Assembly (NCBI GenBank): GCA_020137815.1
Contig: CM035351.1
Coordinates: forward strand, 4,733,078 to 4,797,077
Direction of reading: 5' to 3'
Length of the DNA stretch: 64,000 nucleotides
Origin: Hormiphora californensis
Lineage: Eukaryota; Ctenophora; Tentaculata; Cydippida; Pleurobrachiidae
Shown piece after piece: positions 48,280 to 57,391 of this stretch. The notes beneath the pieces were generated by a model. That model made no database searches. It was not told where the DNA came from and saw only the letters and a list, made by a program, of their open reading frames with translations. How positions within the stretch are numbered: position 1 is the first letter of the stretch; every line of letters starts with the position of its first letter. The position numbers and the translations under genes are program-made.

Positions 48280-49031
48280 GAGAGAGCTGTAGTTTGAGAG
48301 AGTAACATAACGAGATATGTATTGCATATGTTTCGGGCGAAATTTTGGTAACAACACAAATCAACGAAAAAGGATAATGAGAGAAGGAAGATTAGGATAG
48401 AAAAAGAGAATGGTGAAGAGGACAGTGATGAGTTATGTTGTGAGAGTTACAGAGTAGTATCACAAGAGAAAGTACAATGAAGGAGAGAATGAAGGTTTTG
48501 AATAATAGTTGGTCGAGGGTCAATCCCTAACAGGCCGGGGAAGCAGAGTGAATAGGGGTATCCAATTCTTGCTGCCTCCCCAGCCCGTGTCAAAATAAGA
48601 ACAGTGAACAATGATCGCTATCCTTCACCACCAGTCTATAATACCTTGGTGTTGGAGTATTTTAAATACAAGCTCATTAGTGGGAACACGGATGGAACTC
48701 TTGCTCTTAAACTGGCGAACCTTCCCTAGCCCCTGGAAGATCGTCTGCTCCCGGTACCGCTCCGAGGCACTCCGGGCAGCTGGACTCAACTCATAAGTCC
48801 TACTACTACTGGCACCACCTCCCTGCATTAGGAGCCCCGACCACCGGACATATACAAATACACGTACAACAAGTACACAGAGGGAGAGGTATCAATAAAT
48901 GGAAGAGCGCGGTAGTATGGCAGCGTTCTACTCCTCACACTGCAATGCAAGCATCTCACGGTAACAGGCCTCTAAACAAGATATAGAGATTGCTATGCGA
49001 CTGAAAGAGAGAGGGGGAGAAAAGAGAGAGG

Positions 49032-49093
<62 letters not shown>

Positions 49094-49303
49094 GAGAACC
49101 CACGTGTCTATGCGTAATCAATACCTCATTTTTCTAGAACGCCTTACTACTCTTGTACTCATTCTCACATTTCCCTCTCTCAATTTTCTTTTTCATCTCG
49201 TACATGTACAGACCAGACGTTATGTGATCAAAAACCACACACACACGTCTGTTGAGCAATCACATGGTTTCCCGTGCAAATGGTTGGGAGTGAGATTGAG
49301 AGA

Positions 49304-49368
<65 letters not shown>

Positions 49369-51898
49369 GAGAGAGAGAGATAATCTTACCTCGTTCCCTC
49401 ATCTTATTGGCCCTATCCTTGGCAAGCTCAAGAGCAGTGATCCAACGCTGTCTGTCAACCTCGCTTCTTGCTCGCAGATGAAAGACCTATAAAAAATATA
49501 AAACTTGCTACAAATACACAATTTCAAATTCACGACGATCAAACAGGGAGTGGGATAGAATAGAGATGTAACATGTTCGTGGACACTGGAAATTTAAACG
49601 AAATCGTTACCTGAGCACCGCCGTTGCTGATGACAAAGTTACAGCTATCTTCGCTCTCTAACATCGCCCCGGCCAGATTGATAGTCCCTCGACACGTGTG
49701 TGCCATCTCGGCTTGGGTCCTGGAAAGGGAGGGAGAAGTTGGGTTAGCTGGAGGGAATGGCTTGGTAAAGAAGGTTACCCTCCCTTGCCGATGTACAAAG
49801 CGACCTCGAGGGGTTATTTAGTAACCAAGGAATGGCGATAACTAGAACTCTGAACTGGAAAGGCAAATATACATATGGATGTATGGTATAATATGGTTTA
49901 ACACATGTAAATAATGTGTTTTTAGGATATCACTTCCTAGTCCTCACCAGGAACCGACCGACACAAGTAAACAACCAATCAGAACTCGTTATTTAGGTCA
50001 CGTGACTGGTTGTCAGCCAATCAGGGACCAGTATTTCCTGATTCGGTCGGTTCCTGGTCCTCACCCATTTCTACAGATCTCACAAACAGCGGGCTCAAAG
50101 ATCAACTCAAAATCATTCATGTCCAGCACAATCGTTTCCGGGGGCCCATCAGGAGTGAAGAACGGGTTAGTGCAGTTGAAGGGGTGAAGAGAGAGAAATC
50201 CGGGGCGGTGTCCCGTCCCAATGGACCTTGTAGTGTCACCAAGATAACTCGCTTGATACTGGTCCCCAGTATCATCATAATCAAGGCTCATCACTGTGTT
50301 GTAATCACTGCTACCTGCTCCCTCGCTAGGGGCATCACCACCACCCGGGCTGGCCGTTCTTGGATTCCGCCGGAAGTTAAAGCAGATATTCTTGATGCGT
50401 GCACAAATAGAAGGGTCACTAGAGAAAGCACTACTGTAGGGTGTTCTACCAACTCCTCCTGGGCTTCTGGTGAGCGTCATGTGACAGAACACAAACAAAG
50501 ATTAAGATTAAAGGCCGAATACTAGTAGTGAGCACCGGAAAAGTGTAAGCCTCTGCCTATATATCTACACGAGAAAAGGAGAGAACTAGAGAACAAAATG
50601 GAGAGAACTAAATATTGAGAGAATGAGATATAGAGAGAGAGATATAGAGAGACGCGTAGTAGACAGAGAATAAGACAGACAGAGAATAAGAGAGATATAA
50701 CCAGGAGAAACAGGGAGAAACAGTGATCGTTATAGAGATCACATACCTTTATTGAGGGAAAAAGTTGGCGAACAAGCACGCTACTGAAACTTACTGGCTA
50801 ACAGTATGTCTTTCAAAACTTGGGTGTTGTGGAGATGTAGGGGCGTGATGAGGTCCGGTGACGTGATAATGCTCCTTTTTCGGAACGTGTTCGAGTAGTT
50901 GAGCTGAGAGACTGGATGGCGCGAACCAAATACACGCGATATAACCCGTCCTCTATGTTGCCCCCACCCCCTATGTGTTATGATACTATTGTCCAACTAC
51001 GGCCCCTGGGTACCCACTTCTCTGTAGTACTTGAAACCGGCACTGCATATTCCCACCAGGCCGCAGATTCCCACCACAGATTCGATCATGACACAGCATC
51101 AGCCTGATACCGACACTGTGAGGGAGAGATAGCGGCGTGCAATCAGTGAATGTTGACAACAATTGCTTGTATATCATCTGATACGCGCCGCGCCCTCCAG
51201 CCAAGTATCTCACCGCGCAGCGGAGTAACGAAATGAGCTTTAGGAGATGGGGGGGGGGGGGGGGGGTGAAAAGGCAAACAAATTGGGCATGCGAATATAA
51301 TGTGTGTGCGTGTAAGTTGTGAATAGGGGACGAAGAAGTTATGCAAGAAGGCGAGAGACTGAATAAGGAATAAAAAGAGGGGATGATCGATAAAGGAAAA
51401 AAAAACAGAAATGCCCGAGTTATTGAACTTAGAAAGCATATTAATTACTCTATTTATTTCTTCTTAACAACATTTTCATGTTAAGAAAGCTAATTAAAAG
51501 AGGCGGGTCTGACTTATTATTTCTATCTTGTATTACGATGATATTAAGAGCATATTTGACTCAGGAGCATGTTTCAACAAGCAAGACAATTGTTTTGATA
51601 ACACTCTTTTCAGGACACGTATCTTGTGCGACACAGCGACTACACCCAAAACACAACACCCCTAGCAATTAGCTGCCTTGTTTGAAGGGGGAGGGGAGGG
51701 GGGCTGCCTAACCATTAACAAACAACACCCTCCAGCCCCCCTTCATTTTCCTATAGGTTACCTGTAGTAAGATAGGAGTCCATCACTTAGAACAAACCAC
51801 CGTTGCCGGTATCCCTTTATATAGTTAGTCCACTTTAGGAGCCAGCCCCGGTATTCAGCTGTATTCTCTGACCCTGTCTCTCCACTCGTTGAGCTCAT
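37805..51898 (-). CDS. OSBP: Oxysterol-binding protein (OSBP)
   Basis: Sterol/PI4P exchanger at ER-Golgi contacts. Exons in gene order: 51762-51898, 49611-49719, 49390-49486, one or more missing exons, 45880-45996, 45527-45698, 45007-45176, 44752-44862, 40213-40458, 39849-40019, 38536-38940, 38332-38449, 37805-37995. The PH domain is plain ([41 protein letters not shown]). A coiled coil follows, then an acidic FFAT-like motif ([12 protein letters not shown]) for VAP binding. The ORD starts with [25 protein letters not shown] and includes the signature EQVSHHPP. The C-terminus [14 protein letters not shown] is typical of the OSBP1/2 group. Known exons give about 680 residues. The segment linking PH and coiled coil is absent, probably lost in the unreliable 46.4-48.2 kb stretch. 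Introns hold nested genes. Confidence 0.93.
38216..38324 (+). mobile_element. hAT-type MITE, copy B, on an OSBP donor
   Basis: The 109-bp element has ends CAGGAACCGACCGA and TCGGTCGGTTCCTG and exact 8-bp duplications CTGTTACC at 38208-38215 and 38325-38332. On the gene strand the duplication is GGTAACAG, whose second and third bases are the GT donor of OSBP exon 38332-38449. The donor is therefore present twice, 117 bp apart. The interior has GGTCACGTGAC and CCAAT boxes. Confidence 0.93.
39304..39516 (-). CDS. Small coiled-coil-like ORF nested in an OSBP intron
   Basis: A 70-codon ORF starts [20 protein letters not shown] and continues as a charged helix ([15 protein letters not shown]). Two TGCACGTGCA palindromes lie 27 and 102 bases upstream, the same motif that lies 12 bases before the TSSK ATG. 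The end of the ORF runs through a perfect 29-bp palindrome, so the true 3' end may be spliced elsewhere. It is on the host strand, between OSBP exons 38536-38940 and 39849-40019. Not recognised. Confidence 0.4.
   Translation of the reverse strand: MSSSSTPSAIRQRLYGPRRSAAVREQAREYDRLRQRVQASQSTTTDSFTQRRPTRVITLGRPKGDFSSRI
39321..39349. repeat. Perfect short palindrome
   Basis: Arms AATCACCCTTGGGC and GCCCAAGGGTGATT are separated by one base. Inside the small ORF it reads ITLGRPKGD. Confidence 0.9.
39543..39627 (-). promoter_or_regulatory. Pair of TGCACGTGCA palindromes upstream of the nested small ORF
   Basis: Exact TGCACGTGCA at 39543-39552 and 39618-39627. The core CACGTG is an E-box. The position before an ATG suggests a promoter element. 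This is inferred. Confidence 0.45.
40481..40765. repeat. (GA)n tract followed by inverted (CT)n tract
   Basis: Nearly pure GA from 40481 to 40573, a short spacer with CGAGAGCGCAGCGATAGC, then CT-rich sequence to about 40765. The two arms are complementary and could fold back. They lie just upstream of the acceptor of OSBP exon 40213-40458. Confidence 0.9.
40811..41618. mobile_element. 808-bp non-autonomous DNA transposon with repeated TAATTCGGGTCA motifs
   Basis: Termini GGAGGGGGTAATTCGGGTCA and the complement of GGAGGGGATAATTCGGGTCA, flanked by TA on both sides. The dodecamer TAATTCGGGTCA or its complement TGACCCGAATTA recurs about nine times, mostly near the ends, in both orientations, like transposase-binding subterminal repeats. 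No coding capacity is visible. The region 41341-41466 inside is an array of AGAGGCCCCT-type 10-mers. Confidence 0.8.
41725..41793. mobile_element. Tiny double-hairpin element
   Basis: Outer ends CCCTGC/GCAGGG enclose two adjacent perfect hairpins: CCGGGTGAATGCC-GAA-GGCATTCACCCGG and ATGCCTTTTTAC-TTT-GTAAAAAGGCAT. It could fold as a three-way junction. Its class is unknown. Confidence 0.6.
42260..44446 (+). CDS. MATH-BTB domain protein with EEGGA repeat tail, nested in an OSBP intron
   Basis: A 728-residue intronless ORF. The start at 42260 is chosen for its context (CACACCATGG) and because TTTCCTTTAG just before it looks like an acceptor of a 5' UTR intron; the ORF is open further upstream. 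Residues 1-150 or so fit a MATH/TRAF-like domain ([16 protein letters not shown].. [10 protein letters not shown]). Residues 260-370 fit BTB/POZ ([18 protein letters not shown].., [12 protein letters not shown]), then a BACK-like helical part. MATH-BTB proteins are CUL3 substrate adaptors (family knowledge). From about residue 510 the tail is an acidic array of [10 protein letters not shown] pentads, then a short basic end. It lies antisense to OSBP, and base usage in the MATH-BTB part is more AT-rich than in neighbouring genes. A late-arriving retrogene is possible. Confidence 0.8.
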   Translation: MAATTKFKLDILPSWIESDNYASHIFQGFCWTIYYYKEDKDILAMIACAPVESTKEWNCIASFTLTNITTGTNKTFESKIPLEREDYFLWGPWKFAELTRVDLSTRVGTPYKVTLEATITVKESYIGPPIVTKARSNHVIFHRMAKDFFEESRVQSTAHQEINSIWTTDSEKTDNCLTFAITKHNLDGKLESNFPSGAVIITIRGPNSVETKTGNVGQNIVFETAICEQSVVTFLIHDQPLSCEAAVSKGFDFGIEKLSHPAHGNAIFKLQDETKMPLNSMVLAYNSPVLMDLIEKEGELEHDVSDFEPESVRIFADACYTGNLEMLPDTTEFKVLSDFVKMVNVFKVDWAKDGCLEFYKRNLPIPCDDVDTYWNYAILALDSAVKYSDRRLLDYLLSSIPETKTKLQIRISRLFVETTKRSQLDLVMVMVVEFDLANEFMQQALSMLMIKHQIPLLDYWLENFNFSFCTEETLSVLAEAVELNTDAEISCKLMANIEQESKVETTREAEEGDTEEGDTEESDPEENDLEEGNLDEGDLEEGDLEEGDLEEGGAEEGGSEEGGAEEGGAEEGGAEEGGAEEGGAEEGGAEEGGAEEGGAEEGGAEEGDLEEGGAEEGGAEEGDLEEGGAEEGGAEEGGAEEGGAEEGGAVEGDLEEGGAEEGGAEEGGAEVSEEADIEDGTLATVARNHWRMIVSSNWPCSNRRPFCRRKRELWTTEEAEKRDSEVSK
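42554..42579. repeat. Perfect 12-bp-arm palindrome inside the MATH domain coding sequence
   Basis: ACCCGAGTCGAT-TT-ATCGACTCGGGT. It encodes part of the [10 protein letters not shown] stretch. Confidence 0.9.
43790..44275 (+). repeat. 15-bp coding minisatellite ([10 protein letters not shown])
   Basis: About 30 in-frame copies of GAGGAGGGTGGAGCA and the variant GAGGAAGGTGACTTA. Period 15 preserves the frame. It contrasts with the frame-free 13-bp array in NUP205. Confidence 0.95.
45150..45418 (-). repeat. Tandem duplication of an OSBP acceptor and exon start (about five acceptor copies)
   Basis: The first 28 or so bases of exon 45007-45176, together with the acceptor (gene strand CCCAG|ATAGG), recur at about 45213, 45287, 45360 and 45407, with G/C-run length variation. 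Copies read ATCCCAACAACGCCTTCACC on the + strand. Each offers an AG|ATAGG acceptor. Confidence 0.88.
46170..46380. other. CT-rich entry into the unreliable stretch
   Basis: Ordinary intronic sequence that becomes CT-rich and then passes into the homopolymer stretch. No gene seen. Confidence 0.4.
46381..48195. other. Homopolymer-run stretch, probable sequencing/assembly failure
   Basis: About 1.8 kb consists almost wholly of runs of 3-20 identical bases in succession. No natural repeat unit is visible. Recognisable words reappear only after about 48140. The many ORFs here (poly-G/K/F/P) are meaningless. It falls exactly where OSBP should have the exon(s) between its PH and coiled-coil parts. 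Confidence 0.9.
48196..48295. repeat. (GA)n microsatellite
   Basis: A GA-rich tract directly follows the homopolymer stretch. Such tracts are hard to sequence and may have triggered it. Confidence 0.9.
48645..48828 (-). CDS. Orphan first-exon-like ORF in an OSBP intron
   Basis: It starts with ATG and encodes [20 protein letters not shown], then a charged, conserved-looking stretch ([29 protein letters not shown]), and ends at a good donor CACCAAG|GTATTA in phase 1. The next exon would lie towards the homopolymer stretch and cannot be found. OSBP exon 49390-49486 also ends in phase 1, so this could be an alternative first exon of OSBP or the start of an unrelated nested gene. Not recognised. 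Confidence 0.4.
48995..49377. repeat. Two (GA)n microsatellites
   Basis: GA tracts at about 48999-49097 and 49296-49377. The second ends just before the donor of OSBP exon 49390-49486. Confidence 0.95.
49770..49828. mobile_element. GGTTACGAAG-type MITE, copy 4
   Basis: TTGGTAAAGAAGGTTACCCT..CCTTGCCGATG..GACCTCGAGGGGTTATTTAGTAACCAAGG. The ends pair (TTGGTAA../..GTAACCAA). Confidence 0.55.
49948..50056 (+). mobile_element. hAT-type MITE, copy C, on a 5' splice site
   Basis: A 109-bp element nearly identical to copy B, with exact 8-bp duplications GTCCTCAC at 49940-49947 and 50057-50064. On the - strand the duplication is GTGAGGAC, i.e. exactly the first eight intron bases after the ORF exon ending at 50065. 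Confidence 0.93.
50065..51089 (-). CDS. Putative nested gene or alternative 5' exons of OSBP
   Basis: Three exons join in frame: 51018-51089 ([20 protein letters not shown].., a likely membrane helix), 50795-50903 and 50065-50458 (Ser/Pro/Gly-rich; ends [14 protein letters not shown]). Donors are GTGGGT, GTAAGT and GTGAGG. A CxxC followed by RN could open a RING-type zinc site, but the rest is absent. No downstream exon of its own was found before OSBP exon 49611-49719. The end phase (2) is the phase in which that OSBP exon is read, so splicing into OSBP is possible and would replace the first part of the PH domain. Not recognised; the exon chain is an inference. Confidence 0.35.
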
Positions 51899-53028
51899 TC
51901 CTGGGGAGATGGGGGACGGTGAGAGATGGGGGACGGTGAGCAAGGCATATTATATACTGTGAGGAATCTTTCCGGAGAAATATTTTATGGGATGTGACTG
52001 TTGAAGGTACCCTCTACTCCAGTGAACCGGAGTTTGTTTAGACAATTTAACGGTGCTCCATTTTTGGAGATGGAAGTAGGGAGAGGGAGATCTGAAGGTG
52101 ACGTGTGATCCTATTGTTATGAATTATAGAGGTTCGGCTCGAGAAAACAGAAGGGAGAGAATCACACCCCTTTTATTAAGATTTAAGGATTGCATGAATG
52201 GGGGGTTGTATGAATATTGATGAGCGAAACAATAAGGTTGTGATGGAGATAAGAGAATGAAGCCAGCTAGCTTCACTGTTCGCCTAACGGTATTCGTCGT
52301 GTGCAAGGTGATACGAAGACGACAATAATGCCGTTACACTATTTTGGGAAATTGCCAAATTTGAATATTTTCGCGAGCTGAGGTCTCAATGATATATTGA
52401 AAGAAGTACACTATAACCTAAATTATAAATTAGATAAACACTAATACACACGTTCGTCGTCCGATTTATTGAGAACTGCAGCCGGTGTGTGTTTCTTTTT
52501 TCTTTTCGTGGAAGCACTTTTCCACGACGGGGGCGAAATATTGGCAACCGGTGCCATGCACCTTACACCACAATATCTTGTGAGAGTGCTGCACCTTACA
52601 CGCCACTCTCCTGAGATGTGTGATTCCCCGGGGCTACCCTTCCCTCACCGCGGCTAGAGAGAGATCGGCAAAGTTATAGAAGGAGGGGGAGGAGAGAGGG
52701 GGAGTTGCAGCAACTGTGAGAAATAGGGATTACAGAGAAGAGAGAGTGGGTAGGGTTCAATCATTGGTGTGTAATGAACTGAAATGTCGCACAACTAATA
52801 CAAGTGTCGCAATATAATAGGCGTGAATAGAGTCACTCGGGGGAAAGCATAATGTAGCAGGGGTGGGGAATCGTTTAGCAACAAAAGAGAGAAGCAACAA
52901 AATGTGTAAAAAGTAGTTAAAATGCATTATGAATATATATATATATGTACAGCTGTAGTTACACGCAATATAGAATAGGGAAATGCCTGCTCCCCCCTCT
53001 CTCTCTCTGTCTGTTCTGTCAAAGAGTT
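51899..53028. other. Intergenic between OSBP start and CEP44 end
   Basis: Contains the probable OSBP promoter (upstream of 51898) and the CEP44 3' UTR. An imperfect hairpin TTTCGTGGAAGCACTTTTCCACGA lies at about 52504-52527. No ORF with coding character. Confidence 0.4.
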
Positions 53029-54120
53029 TCAGTTAATGGTATTGTAGGACCTCAGCAGGGAGCGTGTACTGCTGAGCCTTTCTTTCACATTTTGGAGGTA
53101 ACTTGATATATCATCCTCTTCATTATCATCCAGCACCTCACTCAGTGGAACCTCATTAGAGCGTGCAACACTCTCTCCCCCATATGAGACAACTTTAATA
53201 TCCCGATGTTGAACTTTAGATTCCAATATGTCCATTCGAGCTGTCAGGTTAGTCAACATGGTCCTAATCTCTCTCAACTCCTCTGAGCACCCCACACACT
53301 TCCCCACACCACTCCTCTCATTATCATCACGCTCCACTCTATCGTGCACCACAGTGATATGATCCTCAGGTAAAACTTCAACTGTAGTTACACATGTTAC
53401 AGGCTGGGGGTGATCCATCATGCCCTCTTCCACGTCGAGAGGTATGGCAAAGATCTCTCTAGCATTCTCCTCGCTATAAAGCCGTTCTTCGTCGCCAAAG
53501 AAACTCTCTCCCGCGGTGGGAAAACTCTCCTGAGCAGTGGGATTGGGGACTGATTGTTTTGGTTCACAAACAGTGCTGTTCAGGGTAGGCATGATATCAA
53601 AATCTGGGGAAGATGTAGTTTTCTCAATGACTTGATGGTAGATATGCTGGATATTGTTCTCAGGAATAATTGATTGGTGATTCTCCTTGTTGGTATTTGG
53701 ACATGATTTTCTTTCATTCTCCCTTGTCATTGTATTGCCTAGAACCCTTCGTTTCTTCTTCCCATACCTACCCTGGATAAGAGCAAACACTTCATTTGTT
53801 AACACTAGTTTCTGCTCTGCGTAGCCTGTTGAGAGGAACTTCGGCACTGTCAGTTTTGGTACAAACGACATATCATCCCTGAGAATCTTGTACAACGAAT
53901 CTAAAAACTGTTTATCTGATTTACCGCCCAACTGAAAACCAGACGCCTGTAATTTCTTCGCAAAGTTGAGTGAATAGTCTTTGATGATAAACCGTAGCAA
54001 GGGCATGAATTCGGCGGTGTAGCCTGCGAGAAGATTGGTATAATTCACATTGTGTGGGTAGTGGACGGTTCGAAGTAGTGACTGGAGTCTTGTTCCTTGG
54101 TTCCTCAGATCACCAGACAT
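53029..54120 (-). CDS. CEP44: Centrosomal protein CEP44, intronless
   Basis: Centriolar microtubule-binding protein required for centriole-to-centrosome conversion (family knowledge). The uninterrupted ORF of 363 residues starts at 54120 (MSGDLRNQGTRLQSLLRTVH); 11 extra codons upstream come from a LINE tail and are not used here. The N-terminal 125 residues fit the CEP44 calponin-like domain (YPHNVNYTNLLAGYTAEFMP, DKQFLDSLYKILRDDMSFVP, KFLSTGYAEQKLVL). A disordered stretch, a coiled coil (LREIRTMLTNLTARMDILES) and an acidic end follow. The human protein is about 390 residues and its gene has several introns. Here no intron is seen, and the ORF begins a few bases from the (ATTTGT)n end of a retrotransposon tail, so a retrocopy is possible. 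The frame is fully open. Confidence 0.87.
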   Translation of the reverse strand: MSGDLRNQGTRLQSLLRTVHYPHNVNYTNLLAGYTAEFMPLLRFIIKDYSLNFAKKLQASGFQLGGKSDKQFLDSLYKILRDDMSFVPKLTVPKFLSTGYAEQKLVLTNEVFALIQGRYGKKKRRVLGNTMTRENERKSCPNTNKENHQSIIPENNIQHIYHQVIEKTTSSPDFDIMPTLNSTVCEPKQSVPNPTAQESFPTAGESFFGDEERLYSEENAREIFAIPLDVEEGMMDHPQPVTCVTTVEVLPEDHITVVHDRVERDDNERSGVGKCVGCSEELREIRTMLTNLTARMDILESKVQHRDIKVVSYGGESVARSNEVPLSEVLDDNEEDDISSYLQNVKERLSSTRSLLRSYNTIN

Positions 54121-54127
54121 CCCTAAG

Positions 54128-54183
54128 AGTTTTTTATACAAATACAAATACAAATATACATTTATTGTCCGCTTTTCATTGTC
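54128..54183 (-). mobile_element. LINE/SINE 3' tail with (ATTTGT)n end, copy 2
   Basis: The same GACAATGAAAAGCGGACAAT..ATTTGT block as at 27010, in the CEP44 orientation and ending 8 bases before its ATG. Confidence 0.65.
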
Positions 54184-54384
54184 TCAAAACGTGCCAAATT
54201 TAGTATACAGTACACAGCGTACTGACAAAACTTTTCTGATGACAAGTTTAAGCAGTAAAATAATTGGCATATGCCACAGGCCCCGTGCGGGATAATACAG
54301 AGATTTCCAAAATTGAAATCAACAAAGTTTCACGTGAAAAAAGTTTGGCAAACCGCAAACGTTGCTGGCCCCCAGCGCGGGATA

Positions 54385-54676
54385 GGGATCCCTAAAAAAG
54401 TTCAGTATTTACACAGAGTTTACACAGTCTTTACACAGTCATTACACCCAGAGCGCCCGCGCCGCTCTGGGTGTAAAGACTGCGTCTTTCGCACTCGATT
54501 TGCAGCGTTTTCGGAAACTTTTTTCGCCGCAGCGCTCAATTTACTCAATTGTGCAGCACACAATCCAATATTTTCTTAGAAAAAGCCGCAAAACGCAGCA
54601 CGCGCCGCTCTGGGTGTAATGACTGTGTAAAGACTGTGTAAACTCTGTGTAAATACTGAACTTTTTTAGGGATCCC
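54385..54676. mobile_element. MITE with GGGATCCCTAAAAAAGTTCA termini, complete copy
   Basis: A 292-bp element flanked by TA (54383-54384, 54677-54678). The terminal inverted repeats run about 90 bp with repeated TTTACACAGT units (TTTACACAGAGTTTACACAG, TCTTTACACAGTCATTACAC) and end in CCCAGAGCG. A related copy lies at 60151 and a fragment at 61568. TA duplication points to Tc1/mariner. Confidence 0.88.
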
Positions 54677-55009
54677 TATAAGGCAGCGCTTTTCAAGAAA
54701 AAAGTGAAACTTTGCATATAGTAGGGTTTCTTAATTTCGCGCGCAGTAGTGAAATTCGTAAATGGATTTGCGCGTGCAAGTGCGCGGCTCTTTCTGAGCG
54801 AGAAGTTCGTCCAAAGCCGAGCCGAACCAAAAATGTTTCATTTCCACTTTGGTGGATTTTGATACATTTGATCCGGACGCTCTTGGCAATTTCTTTCTGA
54901 TTTCTATCAATTTCTTTACCTTCTGTTTTATTTGTGCCATATTTGATTGCAATCTTATTAATTTATCGCTTCCCACAATTTGCTGCTTTTAAATCACTTC
55001 TTCCTCCTA

Positions 55010-55565
55010 CTAGACAACTTCCCACCTTGGAGCCCCCTTCTGTACTTCCTCTAGAGTTTGGACTTAGGCCTCTCCTGGGCACCTCTTTGCACCCTCCCTT
55101 GTACCTGTTTGTACATCCTCCTTCCTGAGTCTTTTGTGTATCCTTTTGCCATCTGTGGTACCTGCTTCTACATTCTCCCTCGCTCCTGGGTAGTGGCCAG
55201 TGGGTATATCTTTCTGCTCTCTCCCTTGGCCCGGTTAACCTCTTCCTGCACTCTCCCCTTTCCGAGTACCACCTTCCCTCCGTACCCTAGGTACTTCCTT
55301 CTGCACCCCAGCCCGGCCCTGGGTCTTTCCTTCTGCATTCTCTCTTGGCCCACCTTTCATGCACACCCAGCACCCTTCCTCTTTATGGTACCTGCTTCTT
55401 CATCCCCCTCCTGGGTACCTCCTTCAGCCTTCTGTACCCTTACTCCTTCATACCTGCTTCTACATCCTCCCCCTTTTGGGTAACTTCTTTTGCATCCCCC
55501 TTTTTGGTACCTGCTTCTACATCGTCTCTCCTCGGTACCTACTTTTGAACCCTCCTTCCTTGTTA
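55010..55565. repeat. Degenerate CT-rich tandem repeat
   Basis: Irregular copies of GGTACCTGCTTCTACATCCT CCC separated by 20-35 bases, all three + frames largely open. Repeat structure and lack of splice signals argue against a gene. Confidence 0.55.
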
Positions 55566-56410
55566 CTATACCTATCCCCTCTATTTATAATTATCCTTTA
55601 ATCCCTAAATTTCTTATTTATAACTGGATGTATTTAATAGTTTAATGCTGCAAACGGAAAACTTAAAAGTAGGAATTAAATGTGATGTGTACGGATGTCG
55701 GATGTGTAATGTCTACAAAGAGGAAAAGTCTTCTTCTTTTCTCTCGGGGAATCATTACAAAAGAGGTACTGTTACTACTAATTACTAAATTCTGTACCAG
55801 CTAATGTTGCAAGAAACCCCAATTAATCGAATCACGATCGATAAACAGACTATTATAATACATGTTCACCATTTTTGTAGCTAGGTACATCACCATGTCT
55901 ATAAACCATCTTTGCCCCATCCAGGTACCAACTGATATGATAAACATGGGAATCTAGCTTTCACCGCAGTAACGATTAGACGTTGGCCAACTAGTATGTG
56001 GCTGGGATATTTTCCGAAAAGAGAACTGGACTGGACGCGTGAACTACACTCATCTTCATAACCAAGAAGGTTAGTTGTCAAATCGTCCCTTCCCAAATCC
56101 CTCCCGAGTTCCATTCTCTTCCCAGTTATTTATTCTATTCTCCTCCCAGTTATTTATTACATTTCTATTTAGTATTTATCTTAATTACATGCTATTCAAC
56201 ATGGAGGTTTAATGATTTTGATAGAGAAATCTGTCTCCCTCTGTCGTTCGCTTTCAGATGTCTTCTCTCTATCTCTTGCTCTATCTCTAGCTCTATTTCG
56301 GAGAGCGAACTGTATTGACATGTTTCTGGCCCACCCTGTATCTCCATCTTGTTATGTTCTAACCCTCCTAGGAAAGAGGTTCGAGCAAGGCCATCTCCAT
56401 TTCTGCTCTC
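55566..56410. other. Intergenic, no gene seen
   Basis: AT-rich sequence. The segment near 56350 (TTATGTTCTAACCCTCCTAG..GGTTCGAGCAAGGC) recurs in diverged form at about 61861-61920, so it is probably part of the retrotransposon that includes the RNase H ORF. Confidence 0.4.
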
Positions 56411-57391
56411 GTGGAAGCCACTAAGTTACTACCATCCAGGCACCTCGAAACTAGGAAACTCCACTACCCTAACCTAGATAGGGGTTTCACGGTACATATA
56501 GATGATGGGTTGCAGATCACAGCGGGACAGGAATTGGGGGAAAGCAGTGCCGTTGTCTTCTACACTGATGGGTCCCTGTTTCCAGATACGGGAGAAGCTG
56601 GGTGTGGGTGGGTGCGTTATGATGTCCTGGGAGATATGACTCAGAAAGGACTAACACTGTCCAAAGGGTCCTCTATCTACCAGGCAGAGTTAATGGCGAT
56701 ACTGTCAGCCGCAAACTATGAAATAGGTATGGGACCTGGAAGCCCCGAGGCCAAAACGTTCATTTTCTCTGACTGTCAGGCTGCTCTGCACGCCCTCACC
56801 AAACCCCTACTCCATACCCAGTTAGAGGCAGACACCGTCAGGGCGCTTAATCGCCTGAGTGACAGCAAAGCGGGACCCATAAAACTTCACTGGGTCAGGG
56901 GCCATATGGGTTGCCACGGTAACGAGCTAGCCGACCAAACGGCGAAGACTGCGGCCAGGAACACGACTGAGGTACCAGTCCAACTGCCAGTTACAAAAGC
57001 ACAGGTGTCCAAGAGGCTGCATGAACAGGAACGAGGGCGTGTGCGAACCTTGTTCAGCAAACTCCCTCCATCATCAAACAAACTGAGGGAGTTGGCCATT
57101 AACATCAAGCTGGTGCCATCAAAATTGAGCAGGAACATGATCTGTAAAATCGCAGCAGTCGTTAATAACAGGGCACCGTTAAGGATCGGACTCACATTAT
57201 ATACTGGTCTGGACCCCACTTGCCCAAGGTGTGGATTGGAGCCAGAGGATAACTATCACGTACTGGGGACATGCCCAGCTCTCCACCAGGCTCGGTCTAA
57301 ATGTTTCGGCTCCCCAGTGTTACCCATCTCCAGTATTGTCACCTGCAAGGCGGCTGCTATCGCCTCCTTCCTGACCACTATCGGACTCTAA
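56411..57391 (+). mobile_element. RNase H and zinc-knuckle C-terminal portion of a non-LTR retrotransposon, open ORF
   Basis: The 326-codon ORF has no disabling change. The RNase H core is complete: FYTDGS (first Asp), YQAELMAI (Glu), FSDCQAAL (second Asp) and HWVRGHMGCHGNELADQTA (His and last Asp). A CCHC-like knuckle follows (CPRCGLEPEDNYHVLGTCP), as at the C-terminus of I/R1/Jockey-type LINE ORF2 proteins. The reverse transcriptase and endonuclease domains are absent upstream, so it is 5'-truncated. An intact frame in a truncated copy suggests a young insertion or, less likely, host use. Confidence 0.85.

Noticed and set aside
46493-48364. Several ORFs rich in K, G, F or P
   Set aside because: They lie in the homopolymer stretch that is probably not real sequence.
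55058-55483. 141-codon + strand ORF
   Set aside because: Product of the degenerate CT-rich repeat; no splice signals or domain.
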